Positions 22,756 to 31,015 of a stretch of DNA of 36,863 bases are shown piece after piece. Source of the DNA: Streptomyces sp. CB02261 (lineage in GTDB: Bacteria; Actinomycetota; Actinomycetes; Streptomycetales; Streptomycetaceae); assembly GCF_001905665.1 (NCBI RefSeq), contig NZ_LIVX01000016.1, positions 1 through 36,863 of the forward strand. Reading direction: 5' to 3'. How positions within the stretch are numbered: the first letter of the stretch is position 1; every line of letters starts with the position of its first letter. The notes under the pieces were generated by a model, which was not told the DNA's origin, did not search any database, and saw only the letters and a list, made by a program, of their open reading frames with translations. The translations under genes and the position numbers were made by a program.

Positions 22756-24272
22756 AGCGCACGACCCTCTCCCTGATCGCGGTCGCCACGGCGCTCGCCG
22801 CCGTCACCGGCCTCGCGTCCCTCACCGCCCCGGACGGCCCCGCCGCGCCCCAGGCCAAGGCCCCCACCCGCCTGCCGGTCGAGCGCGCCGGCATGGTCTG
22901 CCCGGCGCCCAGCACCTCCGAGGTGGCCGAGACCCTCTACACCTCGTACACCCCTCCGGGCACCGGCGCGGCGCCGAGCGCCCCGAGCGGGGGCAGGACC
23001 GAGCAGCCCACCGCCCGGCTGCTGCCCGCCGCGAGCACGACGACCTCCGGCACCGGCAAGAAGCCGAAGGCCCCCAAGGCCCCGGCCACCGTCACCGCCC
23101 CCGGCAAGCCCGTGACCGCCGAGGCGGACGGCCCCGCCGTACCCGCCCTCGCCGGCTCGGCGACCGGCACCCTCGCCCCCGGCTGGACCGTCCAGCAGAC
23201 CACCGTCGTCCCGGCGGGCGGCGCCCGCGGCCTCCTCGGTCTGAGCTGCGGGGCCCCCGACACCGACTTCTGGTTCCCCGCCGCCTCCACCGCCAAGGAG
23301 CGCCAGGACTACGTCCACCTCACCAACCCGGACGACGCGGCCGCCGTCGCCGACATCGAGCTGTACGGCCCCGAGGGTCCGCTCAAGTCCCAGTTCACCG
23401 ACGGCATCCCGGTCCCCGCCCGCTCCACGGTCCCGGTGCTCCTCTCCACCCTCACGGGCGAGGCCGCCCAGCAGGCCGTCACCGTCCACGTCACCACCCG
23501 CAGCGGACGGATCGGCGCGGCCATCGGCGCCGCCGACGACAAGCTCGGCAGCGACTGGATCGCGCCCGCGGCCGACCCGGCGAGCCGCGCCGTGCTCCCC
23601 GGCATCCCCGCCGACGCGACCTCCGTACGGCTCGTGGCCTTCGCCCCCGGCAACGAGGACGCCGACGTGAAGGTCCAGCTCGTCACCGCGACCGGCACGA
23701 TCGTCCCCGCGGGAGCCGGCTCCCTGCACCTGAAGTCCGGGATGACGGCCTCCGTCGACCTGCCGGACCTCACCCGCGGCGAGGGCGGCTCCCTGCTGCT
23801 CACCCCGAGCGACCCGAAGAAGCCCACGCCGTTCGTGGCCGCCCTCCGGGTGGTGCGCGGCAAGGGCGAGAACACCGAGATCGCCTTCGTACCGGCGGCC
23901 GCGGCGGTCTCCGGCCGGGCGACGGTCGCCGACAACCGGGCCAAGGCCACGACCCTGTCCCTCACCGCGCCCGACGCCGCCGCCCAGGTCAAGGTCACGG
24001 CCTCGGCCGGTTCCGGGGCGGGCACGCCGGTGTCGAGGACGCTCACCGTCAAGGAGGGGACGACGACGACCCTCACGGACCTGGTCCCCGAGGGCCTCAA
24101 GGGGTCGTACGCGATCACCGTCGAGCCGGTCTCCGGCGGCAAGGTGTACGCGGCGCGGACCCTGGCACTGCCCCAGGACGGCACGCCGATGTTCACGATC
24201 CAGACGTTCGTCGACGACCGAGGCACGGTGGAGGTCCCGACGGCACACCAGAACCTCGGGGTCCTGGACTAG
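22752..24272 (+). CDS. DUF5719 family exported protein
   Basis: A 506-residue protein beginning with a basic VKRTT and a hydrophobic signal stretch (about 6-25), followed by an Ala/Pro/Thr-rich segment and a large beta-rich region. I assign it to DUF5719 by resemblance: WFPAASTAKERQDYVHLTNP style strands, AVTVHVTTRSGRIGAAI and repeated beta-sandwich-like units. It is outside the membrane, possibly lipid-free and wall-facing. The GTG start overlaps the glycosyltransferase stop by 4 bp, implying translational coupling and a shared function with that large membrane enzyme. No catalytic motif was recognised. It ends near a hairpin facing the convergent zincin-like gene. Confidence 0.82.
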   Translation: MKRTTLSLIAVATALAAVTGLASLTAPDGPAAPQAKAPTRLPVERAGMVCPAPSTSEVAETLYTSYTPPGTGAAPSAPSGGRTEQPTARLLPAASTTTSGTGKKPKAPKAPATVTAPGKPVTAEADGPAVPALAGSATGTLAPGWTVQQTTVVPAGGARGLLGLSCGAPDTDFWFPAASTAKERQDYVHLTNPDDAAAVADIELYGPEGPLKSQFTDGIPVPARSTVPVLLSTLTGEAAQQAVTVHVTTRSGRIGAAIGAADDKLGSDWIAPAADPASRAVLPGIPADATSVRLVAFAPGNEDADVKVQLVTATGTIVPAGAGSLHLKSGMTASVDLPDLTRGEGGSLLLTPSDPKKPTPFVAALRVVRGKGENTEIAFVPAAAAVSGRATVADNRAKATTLSLTAPDAAAQVKVTASAGSGAGTPVSRTLTVKEGTTTTLTDLVPEGLKGSYAITVEPVSGGKVYAARTLALPQDGTPMFTIQTFVDDRGTVEVPTAHQNLGVLD

Positions 24273-24312
24273 GCCGTGCCACGGCCCAGGGGAGGGCTCG
24301 TCGGTCAGGCGG

Positions 24313-24340
24313 GCCGCCCCGGGTCACGGCTCCGGGCGGC
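24313..24340. terminator. Hairpin between convergent genes
   Basis: GCCGCCCCGG (24313-24322) pairs with CCGGGCGGC (24332-24340) with one bulged C and a 9-nt loop. It abuts the stop codon of the minus-strand gene and probably terminates the DUF5719 transcript. Confidence 0.55.
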
Positions 24341-24799
24341 TCAGTCCTGCCCGTACCGCGGATCGACCGACTCGGGGGAGAGCCCGAGGAGCTCCGCGAC
24401 CTGCTCGACGACCACCTCGTGGATCAGGAGCGCCCGTTCGTCCCGGTTCTTCGACCGGATCTCGATCGGGCGCCGGTAGACGACGACCCGGGCGGGCTCG
24501 TCCTTCTCGGCGGGCGCCGAACCCCCCAGCGGCACCGTCTCGCCCGTCACCGAAGGCGGCACCTCCATCACCATGAAGTCGACGTCCGCGAGCTGCGGCC
24601 AGCGCCGCTCCAGACGCTCGACCGAGTCGAGCACCAGATCGCGGAAGGTGTCGGCCCGGCTCGCGGAGAGCGGCACCTGCGGCGGGGCGACCGGTCCGCG
24701 CATCCCGCGGCCGTGCCGGTCGCGGCGGCGCACCCGAGGCTCCTCCGGAGGCTCCGTGGAACGGTGCGGCGGGCTCGGTGGCACAGGACTGTCCATCAC
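24341..24799 (-). CDS. Zincin-like metallopeptidase family protein with degenerate zinc motif
   Basis: A 152-residue protein related to the small zincin family (PF06262 type). Residues about 45-80 (ADTFRDLVLDSVERLERRWP) and 108-125 (VVVYRRPIEIRS, DERALLIHE) follow the family. The zinc helix reads HEVVVEQVAELLG from His127. The normal HExxHHxG pattern has lost its second His (Val131) and the next position is Glu, so protease activity is doubtful. The start is uncertain: GTG at 24799 or ATG at 24796. TACGCT on the minus strand (24811-24806) sits at leaderless distance. Its mycobacterial counterpart lies beside whiB2, as here. Confidence 0.8.
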   Translation of the reverse strand: MMDSPVPPSPPHRSTEPPEEPRVRRRDRHGRGMRGPVAPPQVPLSASRADTFRDLVLDSVERLERRWPQLADVDFMVMEVPPSVTGETVPLGGSAPAEKDEPARVVVYRRPIEIRSKNRDERALLIHEVVVEQVAELLGLSPESVDPRYGQD

Positions 24800-25145
24800 T
24801 GACGCAGCGTAACCCTCATCGGTCCCCGCGTGCCGTGGCGCATCCTCGCCACCGTCCCCCAGGGCTGCCGCCCCGCCACCACCTGATGTCGAAACCTGAA
24901 CATTCCGGCCAATCGTCCGCTCGATCCGACAGCCCCTCGCGATCGGCCATCTGGCCGTGGATGACCGGATCTGTACCCCGGACTGTCCGGATCGACTCCC
25001 GGCCCCGCTCCCTTGCGCGCTCTCCCGCGCAGGTCAGAGCGAGCACCCCGGCCTACCGGGTGGCGGAGGTCACAACGCGACACGGGGGAGTGACCTGAGG
25101 GAGAGTCGTCGCGGCCCGCTCAAGAGTGCGGTACCGTCCAACGTC
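24800..25145. other. Divergent intergenic region with inverted repeat
   Basis: This 346-bp gap separates the divergent zincin-like and DUF3499 genes. It holds -10-like elements at each edge (TACGCT on the minus strand at 24811-24806; TACCGT on the plus strand at 25132-25137). It also has a perfect inverted repeat, AGGTCAC (25067-25073) and GTGACCT (25090-25096), spaced by 16 nt. No gene was seen. Confidence 0.55.
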
Positions 25146-25529
25146 GTGAGCCCTGTACGTCGCTGTTCGCGCACTGCGTGCGGCCGCCCTGCCGTCGCGA
25201 CACTGACGTACGTCTATGCCGACTCGACTGCGGTCCTCGGCCCGCTCGCCACCTACGCCGAGCCCCACTGCTACGACCTGTGCGCCGAGCACAGCGAGCG
25301 CCTCACCGCGCCACGCGGGTGGGAGGTCGTGCGGCTCACCGACGGTTCCGCCCCGCCCCGTCCCAGCGGCGACGACCTCGAAGCCCTGGCCAACGCGGTA
25401 CGGGAGGCGGCCCGCCCCCAGGAACGCGCGGCCGGCGCAGGCGGCAAGGGCGGCGGAGGCCGGGGCGGCGACCCCATGGAGGTCGGCCGTCGAGGGCACC
25501 TCAGGGTGCTCCGCTCCCCGGACAACTGA
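25146..25529 (+). CDS. DUF3499 family protein
   Basis: A 127-residue actinobacterial protein of unknown function. The N-terminal 60 residues carry paired Cys/His (Cys7, Cys12, then His41, Cys42, Cys46, His49), which look like a zinc-ribbon-style site. The C-terminal half is Gly/Ala-rich and probably disordered. The GTG at 25146 lacks a Shine-Dalgarno but has TACCGT 8 nt upstream, consistent with a leaderless mRNA. In-frame codons continue upstream (KSAVPSNV), so a start some 30-50 bp earlier is possible. It precedes manB by 145 bp, matching the order known in mycobacteria. Confidence 0.8.
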   Translation: MSPVRRCSRTACGRPAVATLTYVYADSTAVLGPLATYAEPHCYDLCAEHSERLTAPRGWEVVRLTDGSAPPRPSGDDLEALANAVREAARPQERAAGAGGKGGGGRGGDPMEVGRRGHLRVLRSPDN

Positions 25530-25674
25530 CCCGCCGCGCCGCGATCACGCCGCCGTCCGGGCCGATATCCGTCCACCGACAGGACACCGTCCGCGTACAC
25601 CTCCCCGCTCCGGGTAGTTTTGGCGTTCCGTACACGCGCCGCACACGCGTGCCGAGACTCAGGAGGGTGGATCC

Positions 25675-27039
25675 GTGACTGCCGATCTGTCGCAGATCGT
25701 GAAGGCGTACGACGTCCGCGGAGTGGTACCCGACCAGTGGGACGAGGACCTCGCCGAACTCTTCGGCGCCGCGTTCGTACGGGTGACGGACGCGGACGCG
25801 ATCGTCATCGGCCACGACATGCGCCCCTCGTCGCCCGGCCTGGCCGACGCCTTCGCGCGCGGCGCGGCCCGCCTCGGCGCCGACGTCACCCTGATCGGAC
25901 TCTGCTCCACCGATCAGCTCTACTTCGCCTCCGGCAGCCTTGGCCTGCCCGGCGCCATGTTCACCGCCTCGCACAACCCGGCCCAGTACAACGGCATCAA
26001 GATGTGCCGCGCGGGCGCCGCCCCCGTCGGCCAGGACACCGGCCTGGCGGAGATCCGCGAGCTGGCCGAACGCTGGTCGGAGACCGGCGCGCCCGAAGCC
26101 GCGGCGACGCCGGGCACGATCACGGAACAGGACACGCTGGCGGACTACGCCGCCCACCTCAAGGCCCTGGTCGACCTCACGGCGATCCGCCCGCTCAAGG
26201 TGGTCGTCGACGCGGGCAACGGCATGGGCGGCCACACGGTCCCCACCGTCTTCGAGGGCCTGCCGCTGGACCTCGTCCCGATGTACTTCGAGCTGGACGG
26301 GACGTTCCCGAACCACGAGGCGAACCCGCTCGACCCGAAGAACATCGTCGACCTCCAGGCCCGCGTCCGCGCCGAGGGCGCCGACCTCGGCCTCGCCTTC
26401 GACGGCGACGCCGACCGCTGCTTCGTCGTCGACGAGCGAGGCGAGGGCGTCTCGCCGTCCGCGATCACGGCCCTCGTGGCCGCCCGCGAGCTCGCCAAGC
26501 ACCCCGGCGGAACGATCATCCACAACCTGATCACCTCCTGGTCGGTGCCCGAGGTCGTCCGCGAGAACGGCGGCGAACCCGTCCGCACCCGCGTCGGCCA
26601 CTCCTTCATCAAGGAGGAGATGGCGAAGACCGGCGCGATCTTCGGCGGCGAGCACTCCGCGCACTACTACTTCGCGGACTTCTGGAACGCGGACACGGGC
26701 ATGCTCGCCGCGCTCCACGTCCTCGCGGCCCTCGGCGGCCAGGAGGGCACCCTGTCCGACCTGGTGTCGGCGTACGACCGCTACGCCTCCTCGGGCGAGA
26801 TCAACTCGACCGTCGCCGACCAGGCCGCCAGCGCGGCGAAGGTCAGGGCGGCGTACGAGGGCGAGGGCGTCACCCTCGACGAACTCGACGGCCTCACGGT
26901 GACGGCCGCCGACTGGTGGTTCAACCTGCGCGCCTCCAACACGGAGCCGCTGCTCCGCCTCAACGTCGAGGCCCGCGACGAGGTCACCATGGCCAAGGTC
27001 CGCGACGAGGTCCTCGCCCTGGTCCGAGCGACCGACTGA
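25675..27039 (+). CDS. manB: Phosphomannomutase/phosphoglucomutase
   Basis: A 454-residue alpha-D-phosphohexomutase interconverting mannose-6-phosphate and mannose-1-phosphate (and often the glucose equivalents) in the cytoplasm. All four signature sites are present: the phosphoserine loop TASHNPAQYNGIK (about 97-109), the magnesium loop DGDADR (243-248), the sugar-specificity loop GGEHSAHYYF (about 324-333) and the phosphate-binding RASNTEPLLRL (about 420-430). The GTG start has AGGAGGG upstream. It feeds mannose-1-phosphate to the nucleotidylyltransferase at 12797. A hairpin follows the stop. Confidence 0.96.
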   Translation: MTADLSQIVKAYDVRGVVPDQWDEDLAELFGAAFVRVTDADAIVIGHDMRPSSPGLADAFARGAARLGADVTLIGLCSTDQLYFASGSLGLPGAMFTASHNPAQYNGIKMCRAGAAPVGQDTGLAEIRELAERWSETGAPEAAATPGTITEQDTLADYAAHLKALVDLTAIRPLKVVVDAGNGMGGHTVPTVFEGLPLDLVPMYFELDGTFPNHEANPLDPKNIVDLQARVRAEGADLGLAFDGDADRCFVVDERGEGVSPSAITALVAARELAKHPGGTIIHNLITSWSVPEVVRENGGEPVRTRVGHSFIKEEMAKTGAIFGGEHSAHYYFADFWNADTGMLAALHVLAALGGQEGTLSDLVSAYDRYASSGEINSTVADQAASAAKVRAAYEGEGVTLDELDGLTVTAADWWFNLRASNTEPLLRLNVEARDEVTMAKVRDEVLALVRATD

Positions 27040-27049
27040 CCCGGCCGCG

Positions 27050-27085
27050 CCGCCGGGGATCGGGGCGTCCCCCGTTCCCCGGCGG
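27050..27085 (+). terminator. Hairpin after manB
   Basis: A perfect 10-bp stem (27050-27059 with 27076-27085) encloses a second GGGG/CCCC stem. It lies 11 bp past the manB stop and probably terminates or attenuates transcription into the Trm112-like gene. Confidence 0.65.
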
Positions 27086-27141
27086 TAGGCTGACCTGGCC
27101 CGAAGGGCAGCACCACCCCCGTTTGTTCGAAGGGACATCCC

Positions 27142-27324
27142 ATGCCGCTCGAAGCCGGCCTCCTGGAGATCCTGGCCTGCCCCGCGTGCCACGCTCCGCT
27201 GAACGACCGCACGGCGGACGAAACCCCCGAACTCCTCTGCACGAGCCCGGACTGCGGCCTCGCGTACCCCGTCCGCGACAACATCCCGGTCCTCCTGACC
27301 GACGAAGCCCGCCGCCCGTCCTGA
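27142..27324 (+). CDS. Trm112-like small zinc-ribbon protein
   Basis: A 60-residue Trm112p/YcaR-family protein. Zinc ligands are Cys13 and Cys16 (CPACHAPL) and Cys33 and Cys38 (CTSPDCG), followed by the conserved LAYPVRDNIPVLL. In eukaryotes Trm112 activates methyltransferases; in bacteria the small stand-alone form has no settled role. The ATG has GAAGGGA at good distance. It sits between manB and the SIS-domain gene, an arrangement I recall from other Streptomyces, but here a long repeat region follows. Confidence 0.88.
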   Translation: MPLEAGLLEILACPACHAPLNDRTADETPELLCTSPDCGLAYPVRDNIPVLLTDEARRPS

Positions 27325-28436
27325 CCCGGAGCCCCCGAGCCCGCACCGAGTTCCGACGGACGCTCTGAGCCACCGAGGGCTCCGAAGCCGCGAGCCGGCC
27401 CGAGGGCAGCGGGGCCGGGAGACGGCCTGAGGCGGCCGAGGCCGGGAGACGTCCGAGCGTGGGCAGCGCAAGCCCGAGGGCGGCCTGAGCCACTGAGGGC
27501 AGCCGATGGCCCGAGCCACCTGTCGGCGGATCACGACCGTCAGGCGGTCGAGGCCACCGTGGGACCCGGCGAGACTACGGGTCGGGGAGAACGCCCTGGC
27601 CCACCCGAGGAAGCCGCGGCCCCTGAGGGAGCTTGACCGGCCCAAGGCCGAGCGAGGAGACCGGAGGCGGGTTGGGACCCGAGGGACGGACCGAGCCGCC
27701 GGAGGCAGGCCGAGCCACCGGAATCGGCCTGGGACGGTGGCGGCGCAGGTCGGCACACGCCACCCGAGGCGCGGCAGATCTGCCCGAAGCCCGGCCGGGT
27801 CGCCCGAGGCGGGCTATGCCGGCGGAAGAAGGGCATAAGCCCTCCGACGGCGGCACGAGCCCCCAGGACGGTCCGAGCCGCCGACCGAAGGCACATGCCA
27901 CCCGAAGGCCCGGCCGCGCCCCCCGAGGCGGTCGGCCTGGGCAGGCCGGGCGACCGGAGGGAGGGCGCAAGCCATCCGACGGCAGAACGAGCCATCCGAG
28001 GCAGACCGAGCCACCCGCAGGCGGCTCCGGTCCCCGACAGGCAGGCCCGGCCACCTGACGCCGCCACCGGTCTCCCACCTGCAGGCCCGACCACCTGACG
28101 AGGGCGGCTACGAGCCCGGCGGGCACGCCGGACACGGGGCCGAGGTCTCTCCGGAAAACCCGCACGGAGCCGTCCGCCGAAGTCCGTCGACCGGGCGCCG
28201 GGCTCGGCTCACGAGCACTCGGCCCGCGAGAGGCCCCCCGGAGGGGCCGCCGCCGACGGCGAGCACCCCCACGGAAAGACCCGCACCTCTGCCCTCCCCG
28301 CTGTACGGATGGGTACTGACACGCCCGGCCGAAGGCAAACCGCACAAGACCACAGGGCCCCGCACCGCAAGGCCCCGCGCCACAGAACCGCCCCGCAGAC
28401 CCCGATGACGACGACGCGACCGGAGGCACCCGCCCC
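27325..28436. repeat. 1.1-kb region of degenerate short GC-rich repeats
   Basis: About 1.1 kb separates the Trm112-like gene from the SIS-domain gene. From about 27365 to 28110 it is built from degenerate units of roughly 19-25 bp around a core like GAGCCACCCGAGGC. Adjacent examples start at 27971, 27991 and 28010 (periods of 20 and 19). Units are not codon-phased, reading frames exist on both strands without third-position bias, and no family is recognisable in them. From 28110 to 28436 the repeats fade; GGAGG at 28421 is the ribosome-binding site for the next gene. I read it as non-coding. Confidence 0.7.
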
Positions 28437-29585
28437 ATGCTCGACGAGACCCTCCTCGACGCCCCGGACGACCTGGCCCTGGCCGACCACCGCGGTCTCC
28501 TCCGCGCCGCGGCCGAGGCCGGCGCCCGCGTACGGACGGCGGCCCGGCATGCCGCCGAGGCCGGTATCGCGGACCTGCATCCCGAGGGCCGCCCCCGTGC
28601 CGTCCTGGTCGCGGGCCCCGGCACCGTATCGGCCTGCGTGGCCGACCTGATCGGAGCCCTGGCCGGCGCCTCGGCCCCCGTCGTACGCCTTCAGCCGACC
28701 GGTGTGGCTCCCGCCGCGGGCGCCCTGCGCTGGGCGCTGCCCGGCTGGGCCGGCTCGGTGGACCTGCTCCTGCTGCCGACGACGGACGGGTCCGAGCCGG
28801 GCCTGGCGCTCCTCGCCGAGCAGGCGTACCGCCGTGGCGTGACGGTCGTCGCCGTCGCCCCGAAGGGCTCCCCGGTCGCCGAGGCCGTCAGCGGCTCCCA
28901 CGGACTGTTCGTCCCGATGGCCACCGCCCCGAACGAGTCGGCCGACGAGTCCGCGGAATCCCTCGCGGCAGGTCCCGGCGCCCTGTGGGCCCTGTTCACC
29001 CCGCTGCTCGTGCTCCTGGACCGGGTCGGGCTCCTGGAGGCGCCGCCGGAGGCACTGGAGAAGGTGGCCGACCGGCTGGACCGGACGGCCGAGCGCTGTG
29101 GCCCGGCCATCGCCACGTACAGCAACCCGGCGAAGACGCTCGCCGCCGAACTCGCCGACTCGCTGCCGCTGATCTGGACCGAGGGCGAGGCGGCGGGCCC
29201 GGCGGGACGCCGTTTCGCCGCGGTCCTCGCGGAACTCGCCGGCCGGCCGGCCCTGGCCGCCGACCTCCCGGAGGCCCTGCCCGCGCACGGGGTCCTGCTC
29301 GCCGGTGACTACGCGGCGGGCGCCGACCCCGAGGACTTCTTCCGTGACCGGGTCGACGAGCCGCAGGCGCTGCGCGCCAGGGTCCTGTTGCTCAGGGACC
29401 GTCCGTCCGAGGGCCTCACCGCGGCGCACGCGGCCCGCGAACTGGCTCTCAGCCACGAGACCGCCATCAGCGAGCTGGAACCGGAGGAGGGCGGCGACCT
29501 GGAGACCCTGGCCGAGCTGCTGGCCGTGACCGACTTCGCGGCCGTCTACCTCTCCCTGGCAAGCCGAAACCGCACGCCCCACTAG
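28437..29585 (+). CDS. SIS-domain protein, phosphoglucose/phosphomannose isomerase-like
   Basis: A 382-residue cytoplasmic protein resembling the bifunctional phosphoglucose/phosphomannose isomerase family. The first SIS lobe (about 55-190) has RAVLVAGPGTVSACVADLIGAL, and the second lobe (about 215-350) includes a PAIATYSNPAKTLAAELADS segment. Several catalytic residues of true isomerases are hard to align, so it may be a diverged, possibly inactive, paralogue. It matches the uncharacterised gene always found between manB and manA in mycobacteria (Rv3256c). The start has GGAGG 10 nt upstream. A role in mannose-6-phosphate supply is inferred from context. Confidence 0.85.
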   Translation: MLDETLLDAPDDLALADHRGLLRAAAEAGARVRTAARHAAEAGIADLHPEGRPRAVLVAGPGTVSACVADLIGALAGASAPVVRLQPTGVAPAAGALRWALPGWAGSVDLLLLPTTDGSEPGLALLAEQAYRRGVTVVAVAPKGSPVAEAVSGSHGLFVPMATAPNESADESAESLAAGPGALWALFTPLLVLLDRVGLLEAPPEALEKVADRLDRTAERCGPAIATYSNPAKTLAAELADSLPLIWTEGEAAGPAGRRFAAVLAELAGRPALAADLPEALPAHGVLLAGDYAAGADPEDFFRDRVDEPQALRARVLLLRDRPSEGLTAAHAARELALSHETAISELEPEEGGDLETLAELLAVTDFAAVYLSLASRNRTPH

Positions 29586-29797
29586 AAGAAACCACCCACC
29601 AGGAACAACCGGCCCCACCAGAAACAACTGGCCCCACCAGCCCCAGCCACCCCACCAGCCAAACGCCCCCACCCCGTAATCCCCCCGTCCACCACCCCGA
29701 TATCCACCCGTCATCCGACCCCTGTCACCTGTCACCTGTCACTTGTCTCCCGACCCCCCTCACCATCCGTCACCGCCACGAGGAGCTGGCAGGCACC
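29586..29797. repeat. Short direct repeats between SIS gene and manA
   Basis: The 212-bp gap contains purine-poor repeats of the form CCCCACCAG with AACAAC (29595-29660) and an 8-bp repeat CACCTGTC read three times (about 29727-29745, last copy with one change). GAGGAG and GGCAGG near 29780-29792 can serve as manA ribosome-binding sites. No terminator or gene was seen. Confidence 0.55.
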
Positions 29798-30949
29798 ATG
29801 GACCGCCTCGTCAACACCGTTCGCCCCTACGCCTGGGGTTCCACGACGGCCATTCCGGAACTGCTCGGGATCGCCCCGTCCGGCGAGCCCCAGGCGGAGA
29901 TGTGGATGGGCGCCCACCCCGGCGCGCCCTCCCGCACCGAGCGCGGCTCGCTGAACGAGCTGATCGACGCCGATCCGGTACGTGAACTGGGGCAGCGTTC
30001 CGTCGACAAGTTCGGCCCCCGCCTCCCGTTCCTCCTGAAGGTGCTCGCCGCCGGCGCCCCGCTCTCCCTCCAGGTCCATCCCGACCTGGCGCAGGCCCGG
30101 GCCGGTCACGCGGCCGAGGAGGCCGCCGGTGTCCCGGTCGACGCCCCCCACCGCACGTACAAGGACGCCAACCACAAGCCCGAACTGATCTGCGCCCTCA
30201 CGCCCTTCGACGGCCTGTGCGGCTTCCGCGCACCCGCCGAGGCCGCCGACCTGATCGCCGCACTGGGCGTCGACTCGCTCAAGCCGTACGTCGACCTGCT
30301 CCACGCCCACCCCGAAGAGGCCGCCCTCCGCGAGGTCCTGACGGCCCTGCTGACCGCCGACCCGGACGAGATGGCGCACACCGTCGCCGAGGCGACCGCC
30401 GCCGCCGACCGCCTCGGCGGCGCCCACGCCCCGTACGCGAGCCTCGCCCACCACTACCCGAGCGACCCCGGCGTCATCGCCGCGATGCTCCTCAACCGGG
30501 TCCGGCTCCAGCCCGGCGAAGCGCTCTACCTCGGCGCCGGTGTGCCGCACGCCTACCTGGACGGCCTCGGCGTCGAGATCATGGCCAACTCCGACAACGT
30601 GCTGCGCTGCGGACTCACCCCGAAGCACATCGACGTCCCCGAACTCCTCCGTGTGGTCCGCTTCGAGCCGGTCGACCCGACCGTCCTGCGCCCCGAGGCC
30701 TCCCCGGCGGGCGAGGAGGTCTACGACACCCCGATCGACGAGTTCCGCCTGTCCCGGTTCGTACGGGCCGAGGGCGCCGCCCCGACCGACCTGACCAGCC
30801 CCACCCCGCAGATCCTGCTCGCCGTCGCGGGCCGCCCGACGGCGGGCGAAGTCGCCCTCGCCCCCGGCGAGTCCGTCTTCGTGCCGGCGGGGGAGCGGGC
30901 CGAACTGTCCGGTACGGGGACGGTCTTCCGCGCCACCGTCGTGGCCTGA
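29798..30949 (+). CDS. manA: Mannose-6-phosphate isomerase, type I
   Basis: A 383-residue zinc enzyme interconverting fructose-6-phosphate and mannose-6-phosphate, the entry to GDP-mannose synthesis. The zinc site is visible in LSLQVHPDLAQA (about 88-99) and the YKDANHKPEL segment (about 120-129). The downstream GEALYLGAGVPHAYLDGLG (about 240-258) is the type I active-site signature. The N-terminus NTVRPYAWGS is typical. It forms the last step-enzyme of the manB, SIS, manA set. Confidence 0.96.
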   Translation: MDRLVNTVRPYAWGSTTAIPELLGIAPSGEPQAEMWMGAHPGAPSRTERGSLNELIDADPVRELGQRSVDKFGPRLPFLLKVLAAGAPLSLQVHPDLAQARAGHAAEEAAGVPVDAPHRTYKDANHKPELICALTPFDGLCGFRAPAEAADLIAALGVDSLKPYVDLLHAHPEEAALREVLTALLTADPDEMAHTVAEATAAADRLGGAHAPYASLAHHYPSDPGVIAAMLLNRVRLQPGEALYLGAGVPHAYLDGLGVEIMANSDNVLRCGLTPKHIDVPELLRVVRFEPVDPTVLRPEASPAGEEVYDTPIDEFRLSRFVRAEGAAPTDLTSPTPQILLAVAGRPTAGEVALAPGESVFVPAGERAELSGTGTVFRATVVA

Positions 30950-31015
30950 TGCAACAATGACCGGCCGAACCGCGGCGACAGAGCCGGTGCATCGACGAAG
31001 GGACCACGTACACCC

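Noticed and set aside
27575..28624. 349-codon minus-strand frame in the repeat block
   Set aside because: All frames are open in this repetitive GC-rich DNA. The product is Arg/Pro/Ser/Gly low complexity without family resemblance, and it overlaps the start of the SIS gene.
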